57,461 nucleotides of DNA, from contig DWWU01000045.1 in NCBI GenBank assembly GCA_019119555.1, positions 1-57,461 of the forward strand. Direction: 5' to 3'. This DNA is from Candidatus Fusicatenibacter intestinigallinarum. GTDB lineage: Bacteria; Bacillota; Clostridia; Lachnospirales; Lachnospiraceae. The position numbers and the translations under genes were made by a program. Of the stretch, positions 49,554 to 56,634 are shown in pieces (position 1 is the stretch's first letter; each line of letters starts with the position of its first letter). The notes under the pieces are model-generated. The model was not told where the DNA came from, ran no database searches, and worked only from the letters and a program-made list of their open reading frames with translations.

Positions 49554-50509
49554 ACCGTCACCTCCCGCCGGTAAAGGGTCGTGCCTCTTCCATCAAACAC
49601 AGCCTGTACGCTTCCTGCCCGGGGTGTGCCGGTCAGAACCACATACCGTTCAAACACATGCTCCTCCACCAGCCGGGAGAGCAGCGGTTTTTTCCGCACA
49701 TCCTCCATGGAATTCCCATGTACCGTCGCAAGAATCTTGCATCCGCAGTTGATCACCGCCTCCAGAGCACGGATATCTTCGCTGGTTCCGATCTCGTCCA
49801 CCGCCACAACCTCCGGCGACATGGAACGGATCAGCATCATCATCCCCTCCGCCTTCGGGCAGCAGTCAAGCACATCCGTGCGGATTCCCACATCGTTCTG
49901 GGCGACTCCCAGATAGCATCCGGCAATCTCACTTCTCTCATCCACCACTCCCACGGTCAGCCCCGGATGTCCCCCGGTTCCATCCGAAATCTGCCGGATG
50001 ATATCGCGCAGCAGCGTCGTCTTTCCGCAGCGGGGCGCCGAGACAATCAGTGTATGGCAGAAGGTTCCTTTTTCCGTCAGATACGGAAGCACCTTGTCCG
50101 CGCATCCTTTCTGCTGATGGGCGACTCTCACGTTGATACAGGAAATATGACGGATTCCTTTGATCTTTTCGTCTTCCAGAACTGCCTTTCCGGCGATTCC
50201 CACCCGGTGACCTCCCTGTACAGTCAGAAACCCCTGGCGCAGCTCCTCCTCATATGCATACAGTGAATAATTTCCTATGTATTCCATTGTTTCTCTGACA
50301 TCCTCCGCCTGAATCTGATATGCATTCTCCGCTGTCTTTACCAGCGCTCCTTCTTCTGTGACAAAAAACTCTTCTCCGGAATAGATCAGCAGCAGAGGGC
50401 TGCGGACTCTCAGGCGGATCTCATAGACATTCGCCAGATCGAGGGACGCGCGCTCCATGATTCTGCGTACTTTGCCGGAGAAGAGACGGATCAGTTCCTC
50501 GTGTTCCAA
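49550..50509 (-). CDS. spoIIIAA: Stage III sporulation protein AA, secretion-type ATPase
   Basis: This 319-residue cytoplasmic ATPase is related to type II/IV secretion ATPases. Walker A is SAPRCGKTTLLRD (about 157-169) and Walker B VVAVDEIG (about 232-239), with TVHGNSMED downstream. It powers the SpoIIIA-Q channel. The start is probably TTG 50509, because AAGAGGTG stands six bases before it; the GTG at 50518 would leave no room for a site. It is the first gene of an eight-gene operon. Confidence 0.93.
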   Translation of the reverse strand: MEHEELIRLFSGKVRRIMERASLDLANVYEIRLRVRSPLLLIYSGEEFFVTEEGALVKTAENAYQIQAEDVRETMEYIGNYSLYAYEEELRQGFLTVQGGHRVGIAGKAVLEDEKIKGIRHISCINVRVAHQQKGCADKVLPYLTEKGTFCHTLIVSAPRCGKTTLLRDIIRQISDGTGGHPGLTVGVVDERSEIAGCYLGVAQNDVGIRTDVLDCCPKAEGMMMLIRSMSPEVVAVDEIGTSEDIRALEAVINCGCKILATVHGNSMEDVRKKPLLSRLVEEHVFERYVVLTGTPRAGSVQAVFDGRGTTLYRREVTV

Positions 50510-50529
50510 TGCGCTCACCTCTTATTTTC

Positions 50530-50559
50530 AATATATGGGCAGGCTTCCGGTTTTATGTC
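50530..50559 (-). promoter_or_regulatory. Candidate sigma-E promoter of spoIIIA
   Basis: On the minus strand: GACATAAA (50552-50559), 14 bp, CATATATT (50530-50537). This resembles sigma-E sites (ATA around -35, CATA-type -10), which drive spoIIIA in Bacillus. It lies about 20 bp before the start codon; no sigma-A site is seen. Confidence 0.55.
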
Positions 50560-50566
50560 TTTTTTA

Positions 50567-50680
50567 CGGAACTCTCGCGCCGGGCGCGGTCGCCTCAGCG
50601 GCAAATTTCTGCCTCGCGCGAGTGTACATCCCGCGGAGCGTTTTTTTATCACAGAGAACAAGGTTCCTGTCATAAAAAAA
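50567..50680. repeat. Second repeat family, copy 2
   Basis: ACTCTCGCGCCGGGCG aligns with ACTCTCGTGCCAAGCG at 56515-56530. Further right, CCGCGGAGCG leads into a T7...A7 hairpin (50641-50680) with GAAC/GTTC near its loop, like the hairpin at 56534-56568. Together with the degenerate core palindrome at 50794-50836, this fills the gap before spoIIIA. No gene is seen in 50560-50795. Confidence 0.55.
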
Positions 50681-50795
50681 GCTTTCCCGGACGGGCAGAT
50701 CAAAAATGTTCCGTGCAGCCTTCTGCACCTCATTTTCTGACCTGCACACCCGAAAAAGCATTTTCTGTGAGTGTGTCAGTGATTTTCCATGGCGG

Positions 50796-51419
50796 TTACC
50801 CGGATTCCGCAGCGCTTCTGCGTGGATGAACAGTTGCGGAATCTCTGAAACAGATTTCCGGCTCTTCCGGTTTGTCGGTCCAGACCGCAGCCTGGTAGCC
50901 GGGCAGCGGGACAAAACAATGGCAGACGCCTGTCTTGTTTTCTTTTCCGATGGTCTGCCCAAGCGCGGTTCCCAGCCATTTGGCGTAGCTTTCTTCCTTT
51001 GTCCAGATCCGGAAAAAAAGATCGGGAAGATTTTCCGTCTCTGTTCTTTTCAGGAGTTCCTGATCCGACCGGCTGTAATAACGGTTCGCAATCCGGAAGT
51101 AATCTGCGTCTGTACACTGTTGTATGTCCAGTCCCAGCGGCCTGTCACTGAATCCGCAGGCAGCCAGAGCGCCGGAATGGCTGATATTGAAATGGATCTG
51201 CGGATGACGGATCAGGGAGGGTTTGCCCCATTGGTTCCGCTCCGTCTCCAGCTCCCGCCGCTTTTCTTCCTCGCTCTCCCAGCGGACGTCAAACCAACGG
51301 CTGACTCCAAGCGCCAGCAGTTCCTTTCCCTCATCTGACAGCCGCTGTGCCTGTTCCTTCTTGCTGAGCATCGTTTCACCGGACTTAAGCTCAATTCTGC
51401 TGAGCAAAATTTTTATCAT
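50796..51419 (-). CDS. 4'-Phosphopantetheinyl transferase, Sfp type
   Basis: This 207-residue protein activates carrier proteins by adding phosphopantetheine from CoA. Motifs are HFNISHSGALAACGF, LGLDIQQ and FFRIWTKEESYAKWLG. The usual GVDIE reads GLDIQ here, so one acidic metal ligand is a Gln, as some other members allow. No polyketide or peptide synthetase gene is close, so the target is unknown. The start follows GAGGAAAAG. Its TAA falls in GGTTACC, a worn copy of the palindrome arm, and the last residues (VHPRRSAAESG) derive from it. Confidence 0.86.
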   Translation of the reverse strand: MIKILLSRIELKSGETMLSKKEQAQRLSDEGKELLALGVSRWFDVRWESEEEKRRELETERNQWGKPSLIRHPQIHFNISHSGALAACGFSDRPLGLDIQQCTDADYFRIANRYYSRSDQELLKRTETENLPDLFFRIWTKEESYAKWLGTALGQTIGKENKTGVCHCFVPLPGYQAAVWTDKPEEPEICFRDSATVHPRRSAAESG

Positions 51420-51457
51420 CGTCTTTTCCTCGTCTCCCTTTGCTTACGAACTCTTAC

Positions 51458-52831
51458 TTACGAACTCTTTTTGCGTTTTTCTCCCTTTTTCAGTTCCGGC
51501 ATCACCGTGCACAGCATTGTCACAAAGCATGCGGTACCGCCGATAAAATTGGAGATCGGCTCCGCCAGAAACACGCCCATCACTCCCAGATCTCCGATTC
51601 TCGGAAGAATCAGCGTCAGCGGAACGACGATCACAACCTTCCGCAGCAGGGAAAAAAACACGGCGAATTTTGCTTTGCCCAGCGCGGTAAACGCATTCTG
51701 TCCCGCAAACTGAAGCGCCATCATAAAGAAGCCGAAAAAGTACACATGGATTGCGGGAACCGCCTCCTTCATCAGTTCCGGATCATGGTTGAAAATACCG
51801 ATAAATACTCTGGGAAACAGGAAAATCAGTCCCCAGATGATCAGCGTATAGACAATGCAGACTGCAGCGGCAAACCAGATTCCCTGGCGTACCTTTTTGT
51901 ACTGTCTCTCTCCGTAATTGAAACTCAGCACCGGAGAAGAACCGCTGGTAAGACCGTTGACCGGCGTCTGGGCAATCTCGCGGATCGAGTTCAGAATTGT
52001 CATGATACTGATATAAAGGTCTCCTCCGAACTGCTGCAGCGTGGAATTGCAGGCCACCTGAACCAGACTGTTGGTAAAGGACATGACAAACGACGACAGC
52101 CCAAGACCGGTAATGTTCTTTACACGGACGGCTGACAGTCTCATGGATTCCTTCTTCAGACGCAGTGCCGCCTGTTTTCCGGTAAGAAATTTCAGCACCC
52201 AGAGAGCCGACAGAAACTGGGAAATAATGGTCGCCGTCGCAGCGCCCCGCACACCCATATGCAGTACGAAAATAAAGAATGGATCCAGTACGATATTGAC
52301 GATAGCGCCCAGAAAAACCGTCAGCATTCCGATTCTCGGGAATCCCTGACTGTTGATGTACGGGTTCATCCCCAGCGCTATCATCACCGGCACGGTTCCG
52401 AGCAGATAAATGATAATATAATCCGCAGCGTACTGATAGGTCACATCGCTGGCGCCGAACAGATAAAGAATCGGCTTATGAAAGATCAGACCTACGGCCA
52501 TCAAGATCACGCCTGACAGCACCAGCATCACAAACGCATTGCCCATGATGCTTTCCGCCTCTTTTTCGTCCCCGGCGCCGCGGGCGATTCCGCACAGGGG
52601 CGCGGCTCCTCCGAACAGATTCGTAAAGGCGGTTACCATCATAATAATCGGAAAGCAGAGTCCCAGCCCGCCCAGGGCAACCTGACCCACATCCGGAATC
52701 ATTCCTATATAAATTCTGTCCACAATGTTATAAAGAAGGTTCAGAAGCTGTGCTGCAGTCATGGGCAGCGCCACTTCCAGAATATTCCTCCTTACACTTC
52801 CCTTTGAAAAATCTGTCTGACGAACCTGCAT
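51458..52831 (-). CDS. MATE family multidrug efflux transporter
   Basis: This 457-residue protein has twelve predicted membrane segments. MATE marks are the first-helix LPMTAAQLLNLLYNIVDRIYIG, FGGAAPLCGIARGAG and the internally repeated second half (LGLSSFVMSFTNSLVQVACN). It exports cationic drugs or metabolites in exchange for Na+ or H+. The start at 52831 follows GGAGGAGAAGAG. It lies about 40 bp before the PPTase gene. The end, near 51430-51460, has a small direct repeat of TTACGAACTCT. Confidence 0.92.
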   Translation of the reverse strand: MQVRQTDFSKGSVRRNILEVALPMTAAQLLNLLYNIVDRIYIGMIPDVGQVALGGLGLCFPIIMMVTAFTNLFGGAAPLCGIARGAGDEKEAESIMGNAFVMLVLSGVILMAVGLIFHKPILYLFGASDVTYQYAADYIIIYLLGTVPVMIALGMNPYINSQGFPRIGMLTVFLGAIVNIVLDPFFIFVLHMGVRGAATATIISQFLSALWVLKFLTGKQAALRLKKESMRLSAVRVKNITGLGLSSFVMSFTNSLVQVACNSTLQQFGGDLYISIMTILNSIREIAQTPVNGLTSGSSPVLSFNYGERQYKKVRQGIWFAAAVCIVYTLIIWGLIFLFPRVFIGIFNHDPELMKEAVPAIHVYFFGFFMMALQFAGQNAFTALGKAKFAVFFSLLRKVVIVVPLTLILPRIGDLGVMGVFLAEPISNFIGGTACFVTMLCTVMPELKKGEKRKKSS

Positions 52832-52905
52832 GTCTTCTCTTCTCCTCCGTATTCTCCGCACATGGACACACAATTCTCTGTGAATCCGGGCATTTCTGAA
52901 ATTTT

Positions 52906-52934
52906 ATTATAACTTCTTTGTTCCCAATATGCAA
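52906..52934 (-). promoter_or_regulatory. Sigma-A promoter of the MATE gene
   Basis: On the minus strand: TTGCAT, 17 bp, TATAAT. Confidence 0.8.
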
Positions 52935-52961
52935 GCCGGGAGAAAACCGCAGGCTTTTTTC

Positions 52962-52988
52962 GTTACAGTTCAGCTGGCTAATCGGTTA
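52962..52988. repeat. Palindromic repeat core
   Basis: GTTACAGTTCAGC-TG-GCTAATCGGTTAT, one arm diverged, between the divergent MATE and NCS2 promoters. This copy is not beside a stop codon. Confidence 0.65.
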
Positions 52989-53031
52989 TATTTTTTGTTT
53001 ATACTTTTTTTAGATTTTTTTTACAAAAGAA

Positions 53032-53060
53032 TTGAAATTTTCCTTTTATTATGCTAAAGT
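53032..53060 (+). promoter_or_regulatory. Sigma-A promoter of the NCS2 permease
   Basis: TTGAAA, 17 bp ending TGC (extended -10), TAAAGT. The spacer end and layout resemble the promoter at 1836-1864. Confidence 0.6.
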
Positions 53061-53079
53061 GACTTTGAAAAACGCTTTC

Positions 53080-53135
53080 TGCAGGCTGCATGTCACACAG
53101 TCTGCAATCACCGGAGCATGACAGAACATGCTCCG
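53080..53135 (+). other. Structured 5' leader of the NCS2 permease, unassigned
   Basis: Two hairpins lie in the 90-nt leader: TGCAG...CTGCA (53080-53106) and CGGAGCATG-ACAGAA-CATGCTCCG (53112-53135), the second 8 nt before the ribosome site. Neither matches the conserved core of a purine riboswitch, and no terminator arrangement is seen. Confidence 0.4.
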
Positions 53136-53157
53136 AACAATCTGGAGGAAAGTTCTC

Positions 53158-54534
53158 ATGGAAAAGTTTTTTAAGCTGAAGGAAAACCATACCACCATCT
53201 CCACTGAGATCACCGCCGGCATCACGACGTTCTTTGCAATGGCATATATTATTGCCGTCAATCCGTCTGTATTGTCTGCGACCGGCATGGAATGGGGCGC
53301 AGTTTTCCTGGCAACGATTATCGCTGCCATCATTGGCACCTTGATCATGGGGCTGTTTGCCAATGTTCCTTATGCCCAGGCGCCCGGTATGGGACTGAAC
53401 GCCTTTTTTACCTATACGGTATGTTTCGGTCTCGGCTTTACCTGGCAGCAGGCCATGTCGATGGTCTTCATCTGCGGCCTTCTGAACATCCTGATCACTG
53501 TCACAAAAATCCGCAAGATCGTGATCAAAGCGATCCCCCGATCTTTGCAGCTGGCAATCAGCGGCGGTATCGGAGCATTTATCGCTTACCTGGGATTCCT
53601 GAATGTGGGCGTCGTACAGTTCAGCCCTGATGAAACGCAGCCGGCTCTGGCCGTTCCGGGAATCGCAACCTTTGACCGTCCGGTGCTCTGGGTCTTCCTG
53701 ATCGGTCTGGTTCTCGCCATTGTCCTGACCGTCAAAAATGTGCGGGGCGGCATTCTGATCGCCATCGTGCTCACAACGATCATCGGAATCCCGTTCGGAG
53801 TCACAAAGCTGGGAGACAGCATCAGCTTTATGGATGCGGCTTCCGCGCTTCCGACAACCTTCGGAGCAATCTTTACCGCAGAAGGCCTTCCGTCTCTGTT
53901 CTCCGACGCATCAAAATTTCCGCTGGTTCTGATCACTATTTTCGCATTTTCCATGTCCGATACCTTCGATACCATCGGAACCTTCATCGGAACCGGAAGA
54001 AAGAGCGGAATTTTCAGCGAGGAGGATGAGCGCACCCTGGAACAGAATACAGGATTCAAGTCAAAAATGGATAAAGCTCTGTTCGCGGATGCGACGGCGA
54101 CTTCCATCGGTGCAATCTTCGGCACCTCCAACACCACGACCTACGTGGAGAGTGCAGCTGGCATCGCTGCGGGAGGCCGTACCGGTCTGACTTCTGTTGT
54201 AACTGCTGTCTGCTTTGCCCTGAGTGCGTTCCTTGCGCCTCTGGTCAGCGCAATTCCGTCTGCGGCTACCGCGCCGGTGCTCGTAATCGTCGGATGTATG
54301 ATGGTGTCTTCTTTCAAGGATATCGACTGGAGCGATCTGTCAGAGGCAATTCCGGCGTTCTTCGCAGGAATCTTCATGGCGCTCTGCTACAGCATTTCCT
54401 ACGGTATCGCCACCGGCTTTATCACCTACTGCATCGTAAAGCTCTGCAAAAAGGAAGCCAAAGACATCCATCCGATTATCATTGGCGTTTCTTTCCTGTT
54501 TATTCTGAACTTTTTCCTGCAGGCGCTCGTATAG
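53158..54534 (+). CDS. NCS2 family purine permease (AzgA-like)
   Basis: This 458-residue protein has twelve to fourteen transmembrane segments. AzgA-type marks are EITAGITTFFAMAYIIAVNP, YAQAPGMGLNAFF, SDTFDTIGTFIGTG and SNTTTYVESAAGIAAGGRTG. It should import adenine, guanine or hypoxanthine with H+. The start at 53158 follows GGAGGAAAG; a longer frame upstream is leader. It is monocistronic. Confidence 0.94.
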   Translation: MEKFFKLKENHTTISTEITAGITTFFAMAYIIAVNPSVLSATGMEWGAVFLATIIAAIIGTLIMGLFANVPYAQAPGMGLNAFFTYTVCFGLGFTWQQAMSMVFICGLLNILITVTKIRKIVIKAIPRSLQLAISGGIGAFIAYLGFLNVGVVQFSPDETQPALAVPGIATFDRPVLWVFLIGLVLAIVLTVKNVRGGILIAIVLTTIIGIPFGVTKLGDSISFMDAASALPTTFGAIFTAEGLPSLFSDASKFPLVLITIFAFSMSDTFDTIGTFIGTGRKSGIFSEEDERTLEQNTGFKSKMDKALFADATATSIGAIFGTSNTTTYVESAAGIAAGGRTGLTSVVTAVCFALSAFLAPLVSAIPSAATAPVLVIVGCMMVSSFKDIDWSDLSEAIPAFFAGIFMALCYSISYGIATGFITYCIVKLCKKEAKDIHPIIIGVSFLFILNFFLQALV

Positions 54535-54547
54535 TTGTTATATGGTA

Positions 54548-54593
54548 AAACTCCCGGATCTGACTGCCGATCAGCAGACGGATCCGGGAGTTT
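54548..54593. terminator. Terminator after the NCS2 permease
   Basis: AAACTCCCGGATC (54548-54560) pairs with GATCCGGGAGTTT (54581-54593), a perfect 13-bp stem followed by TTTATTTT. It may work in both directions for the convergent YkgJ-like gene. Confidence 0.88.
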
Positions 54594-54628
54594 TATTTTC
54601 TGCCTCAGCCGACCGTTTTCTACGGCTT

Positions 54629-55297
54629 TCAGCCCAATGACGCAAGCACCTCTCTCGCCTCAAAATATCTCTGATAAAACTGCGGGTAAAACTCTTCCTG
54701 TGTCCGGTACGGCTTCACAAAAAACAGCTGCAGCAGATACAGATTCCAGTTTTTCCGTGCTTCATCGTCTCTTTGTTCCAGCACACGTTCCGCATCCTTC
54801 AGAAAATAATGCCAGTCACAGATATACTGACCGTTCGTCCGGACGTCCGGCGTGTCAATCCATTTTCTGACTCTGATCTTGGATCTGTTTTTTTTCCTGC
54901 ACTCATGCACCTGCAGAAAATACTGAAATCCTCCGTCCTCATACAGCCGTCCCAGGGGAAAAATCCTGCAGATTCCAGGCCGCGCCGGATGAATCGAACA
55001 TTTCCCCTCTTCCGTGAGAAAGCTGCAGGCCTCCTCCGCTCCCACCATTTTCAGGTTCGGAAGAATCATTCCGTCCACAACATTCAGCTCCACATGTCGC
55101 TCCATCAGTTTCTCAAAACTGCAGTTCAGAAAGCCTGTCATCCGGAAGATATCCAGCGGGTCCAGAAGAATGGACGATCCCATACCTCTGCAGCAGGCGG
55201 AACATCCCGCGCAGTCGCCGCAGTCCGCCTTCACCATATCGTTCGGTCCGTACAGCCGCCCGTCGGACACTTCTTTCCAGTCAATCGCTCGTTCCAT
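54629..55297 (-). CDS. YkgJ family Cys-cluster protein
   Basis: This 222-residue protein binds zinc or an Fe-S cluster through CGDCAGCSACC (26-36), CSFLTEEGKCSIH and PGICRIFPLG, the usual eight-cysteine pattern of YkgJ/CxxCxxCC proteins. The function is unknown. It starts 34 bp after the YcxB-like gene with CAGGAGAAAG ahead, so the two form an operon. Confidence 0.88.
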   Translation of the reverse strand: MERAIDWKEVSDGRLYGPNDMVKADCGDCAGCSACCRGMGSSILLDPLDIFRMTGFLNCSFEKLMERHVELNVVDGMILPNLKMVGAEEACSFLTEEGKCSIHPARPGICRIFPLGRLYEDGGFQYFLQVHECRKKNRSKIRVRKWIDTPDVRTNGQYICDWHYFLKDAERVLEQRDDEARKNWNLYLLQLFFVKPYRTQEEFYPQFYQRYFEAREVLASLG

Positions 55298-55331
55298 ACT
55301 TTCTCCTGTTCTTACAGACCAGCGAATACGC

Positions 55332-55850
55332 TTATCCGAATTTTGCAGCGGTGCACTTCTCTCTCAGAAACGCTCCGAATTCACTGCTGTTTCCTCTCTG
55401 AAATCCTCCCTTGTCCACCAGCACCATCCTTTTTTCAGGAATGCGGATCAGAAATAGATGCTTTGTCTCCATAACCATGACGACCTGACTGTACGGTACC
55501 TGGATTTCCACTCCGGACTGAAGATTTCTTCCCCGCATCTCATTCTCATAGAAAAAGATATGGGTCTGCGGTTCACAGTGGAACTGCTCCTCATTGGACG
55601 CATAGGTGGATTCCGCGGTTTTTTTCGGTATCCGCAGCACCCAGTTTCCCACAAACAGGACAACAATCACATACAGCACCGTGTAGATCAGAGATATCGT
55701 TCCGGTGAGAAGACTGGTAACCACGAAAAGCAGAAACAGAACGGCTACCGCGATTCCATATACCAGAAAGCTTTTTCTCAGCGTGCGCTTATACATTTCC
55801 AGAAGATTTTCCTTCTTCTGTACACTGATATTTTCAAATTTGCAATCCAT
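55332..55850 (-). CDS. YcxB-like membrane protein
   Basis: This 172-residue protein has a short N-terminal part, two transmembrane segments (about 27-70) and a C-terminal soluble beta domain (from about 85; EIQVPYSQVVMVMETKHLFLIRI, MVLVDKGGFQRG) matching the YcxB C-terminal domain. The function is unknown. The ATG at 55850 follows GTTGGAGGAACCT; the longer frame would cross intergenic DNA. Confidence 0.82.
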   Translation of the reverse strand: MDCKFENISVQKKENLLEMYKRTLRKSFLVYGIAVAVLFLLFVVTSLLTGTISLIYTVLYVIVVLFVGNWVLRIPKKTAESTYASNEEQFHCEPQTHIFFYENEMRGRNLQSGVEIQVPYSQVVMVMETKHLFLIRIPEKRMVLVDKGGFQRGNSSEFGAFLREKCTAAKFG

Positions 55851-55924
55851 AGGTTCCTCCAACGCAAGACAGCCGCCCGTCCGTCGCGTCATCCGCGAAC
55901 ATACGGGCCGCTGCCTGAATGTCT

Positions 55925-55952
55925 GTAACGGTTCAGCCAGCTGAACTGTTAC
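55925..55952. repeat. Palindromic repeat core
   Basis: GTAACGGTTCAGC-CA-GCTGAACTGTTAC, near-perfect, six bases after the SEC-C gene stop (minus strand). Confidence 0.88.
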
Positions 55953-55958
55953 GAATGT

Positions 55959-56459
55959 TTATCTGCCGCAGCAGTATTTATATTTTTTTCCGCTTCCGCA
56001 CGGACATGGATCATTGCGGCCGATCTTTTTCCCTTTGATGATCGTGCCGGATTTCTTCTGCTCCATATACAGAGTTTTCTTCTTCTCAGGCGTAAAGATC
56101 TCGTCCCACATCGGCAGATTATACAGCCAGTCCGCCTTTGCGTCCACCATATTCTTATACAGCAGCTCTTTATCAAAGGCCAGAGTCACTTCCGTATTCT
56201 CATCCATCTCCTCGATCGGATTCGGAATCTTCAGACTGTCGTTGATACCGTCCAGAAAGCCCACCATTGTCATCACGTCGATGTTGTACTTTTCCGCCAG
56301 TTCCTTAACCGTTCCCTTCACCACTTCATCCGGATTTGTCAGAAGCTGCTCATAGATTCCTTTCTCGATCAGGAAGTAATCGGTCCAGAATTTCTGGAGC
56401 TGATTTTTGTCCGCCTCCTGATTATAGGCCATATCACGCCAATCCTGTAATAAACTCAT
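55959..56459 (-). CDS. SEC-C motif protein
   Basis: This 166-residue protein ends in a SEC-C zinc motif ([19 protein letters not shown]), the same finger as the SecA C terminus. The first 145 residues are helical and acidic, with no membrane segment. Such stand-alone proteins are common in Clostridia and have no assigned role; the finger may bind SecB, ribosomes or nucleic acid. The start is ATG 56459 with AAAGGATGG upstream. Confidence 0.88.
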   Translation of the reverse strand: MSLLQDWRDMAYNQEADKNQLQKFWTDYFLIEKGIYEQLLTNPDEVVKGTVKELAEKYNIDVMTMVGFLDGINDSLKIPNPIEEMDENTEVTLAFDKELLYKNMVDAKADWLYNLPMWDEIFTPEKKKTLYMEQKKSGTIIKGKKIGRNDPCPCGSGKKYKYCCGR

Positions 56460-56507
56460 TTTCTCTCAACCATCCTTTATCATTTTCATTAGAACAAAGA
56501 GTTCCGC

Positions 56508-56568
56508 TCGCGGGACTCTCGTGCCAAGCGTTTTTATATAACAGGGAACGCAAGTTCCTGTTATATAA
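56508..56568. repeat. Second repeat family, copy 3
   Basis: ACTCTCGTGCCAAGCG leads into a near-perfect hairpin, TTATATAACAGG-G-AAC-GCAA-GTTCCTGTTATATAA (56534-56568), in the leader of the SEC-C gene. Compare 43745-43790 and 50567-50680. Confidence 0.6.
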
Positions 56569-56572
56569 AGAA

Positions 56573-56601
56573 ATATCTGCCGGAGACGCTCCGGCAGATA
56601 T
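56573..56601 (-). terminator. Terminator of the CorC/HlyC-like gene
   Basis: ATATCTGCCGGAG-ACG-CTCCGGCAGATAT is a perfect 13-bp stem, followed by TTCTTTATAT on the minus strand. It touches the -10 of the next promoter, so transcripts from that promoter would lack most of the stem. Confidence 0.7.
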
Positions 56602-56630
56602 AGTATAAACGATACGGGTTCAAATTGCAA
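56602..56630 (-). promoter_or_regulatory. Sigma-A promoter of the SEC-C gene
   Basis: On the minus strand: TTGCAA, 17 bp, TATACT, directly after the CorC/HlyC-like gene. Confidence 0.7.
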
Positions 56631-56634
56631 GGAG

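Noticed and set aside
53063..53078. CcpA cre box before the NCS2 permease (GAAAAACGCTTTCT)
   Set aside because: The first two bases of the consensus do not fit and it lies in the leader; too weak to report.
53061..53157. Purine riboswitch before the NCS2 permease
   Set aside because: The leader has two hairpins but lacks the conserved three-way junction loops of the purine aptamer, and no alternative terminator is visible.
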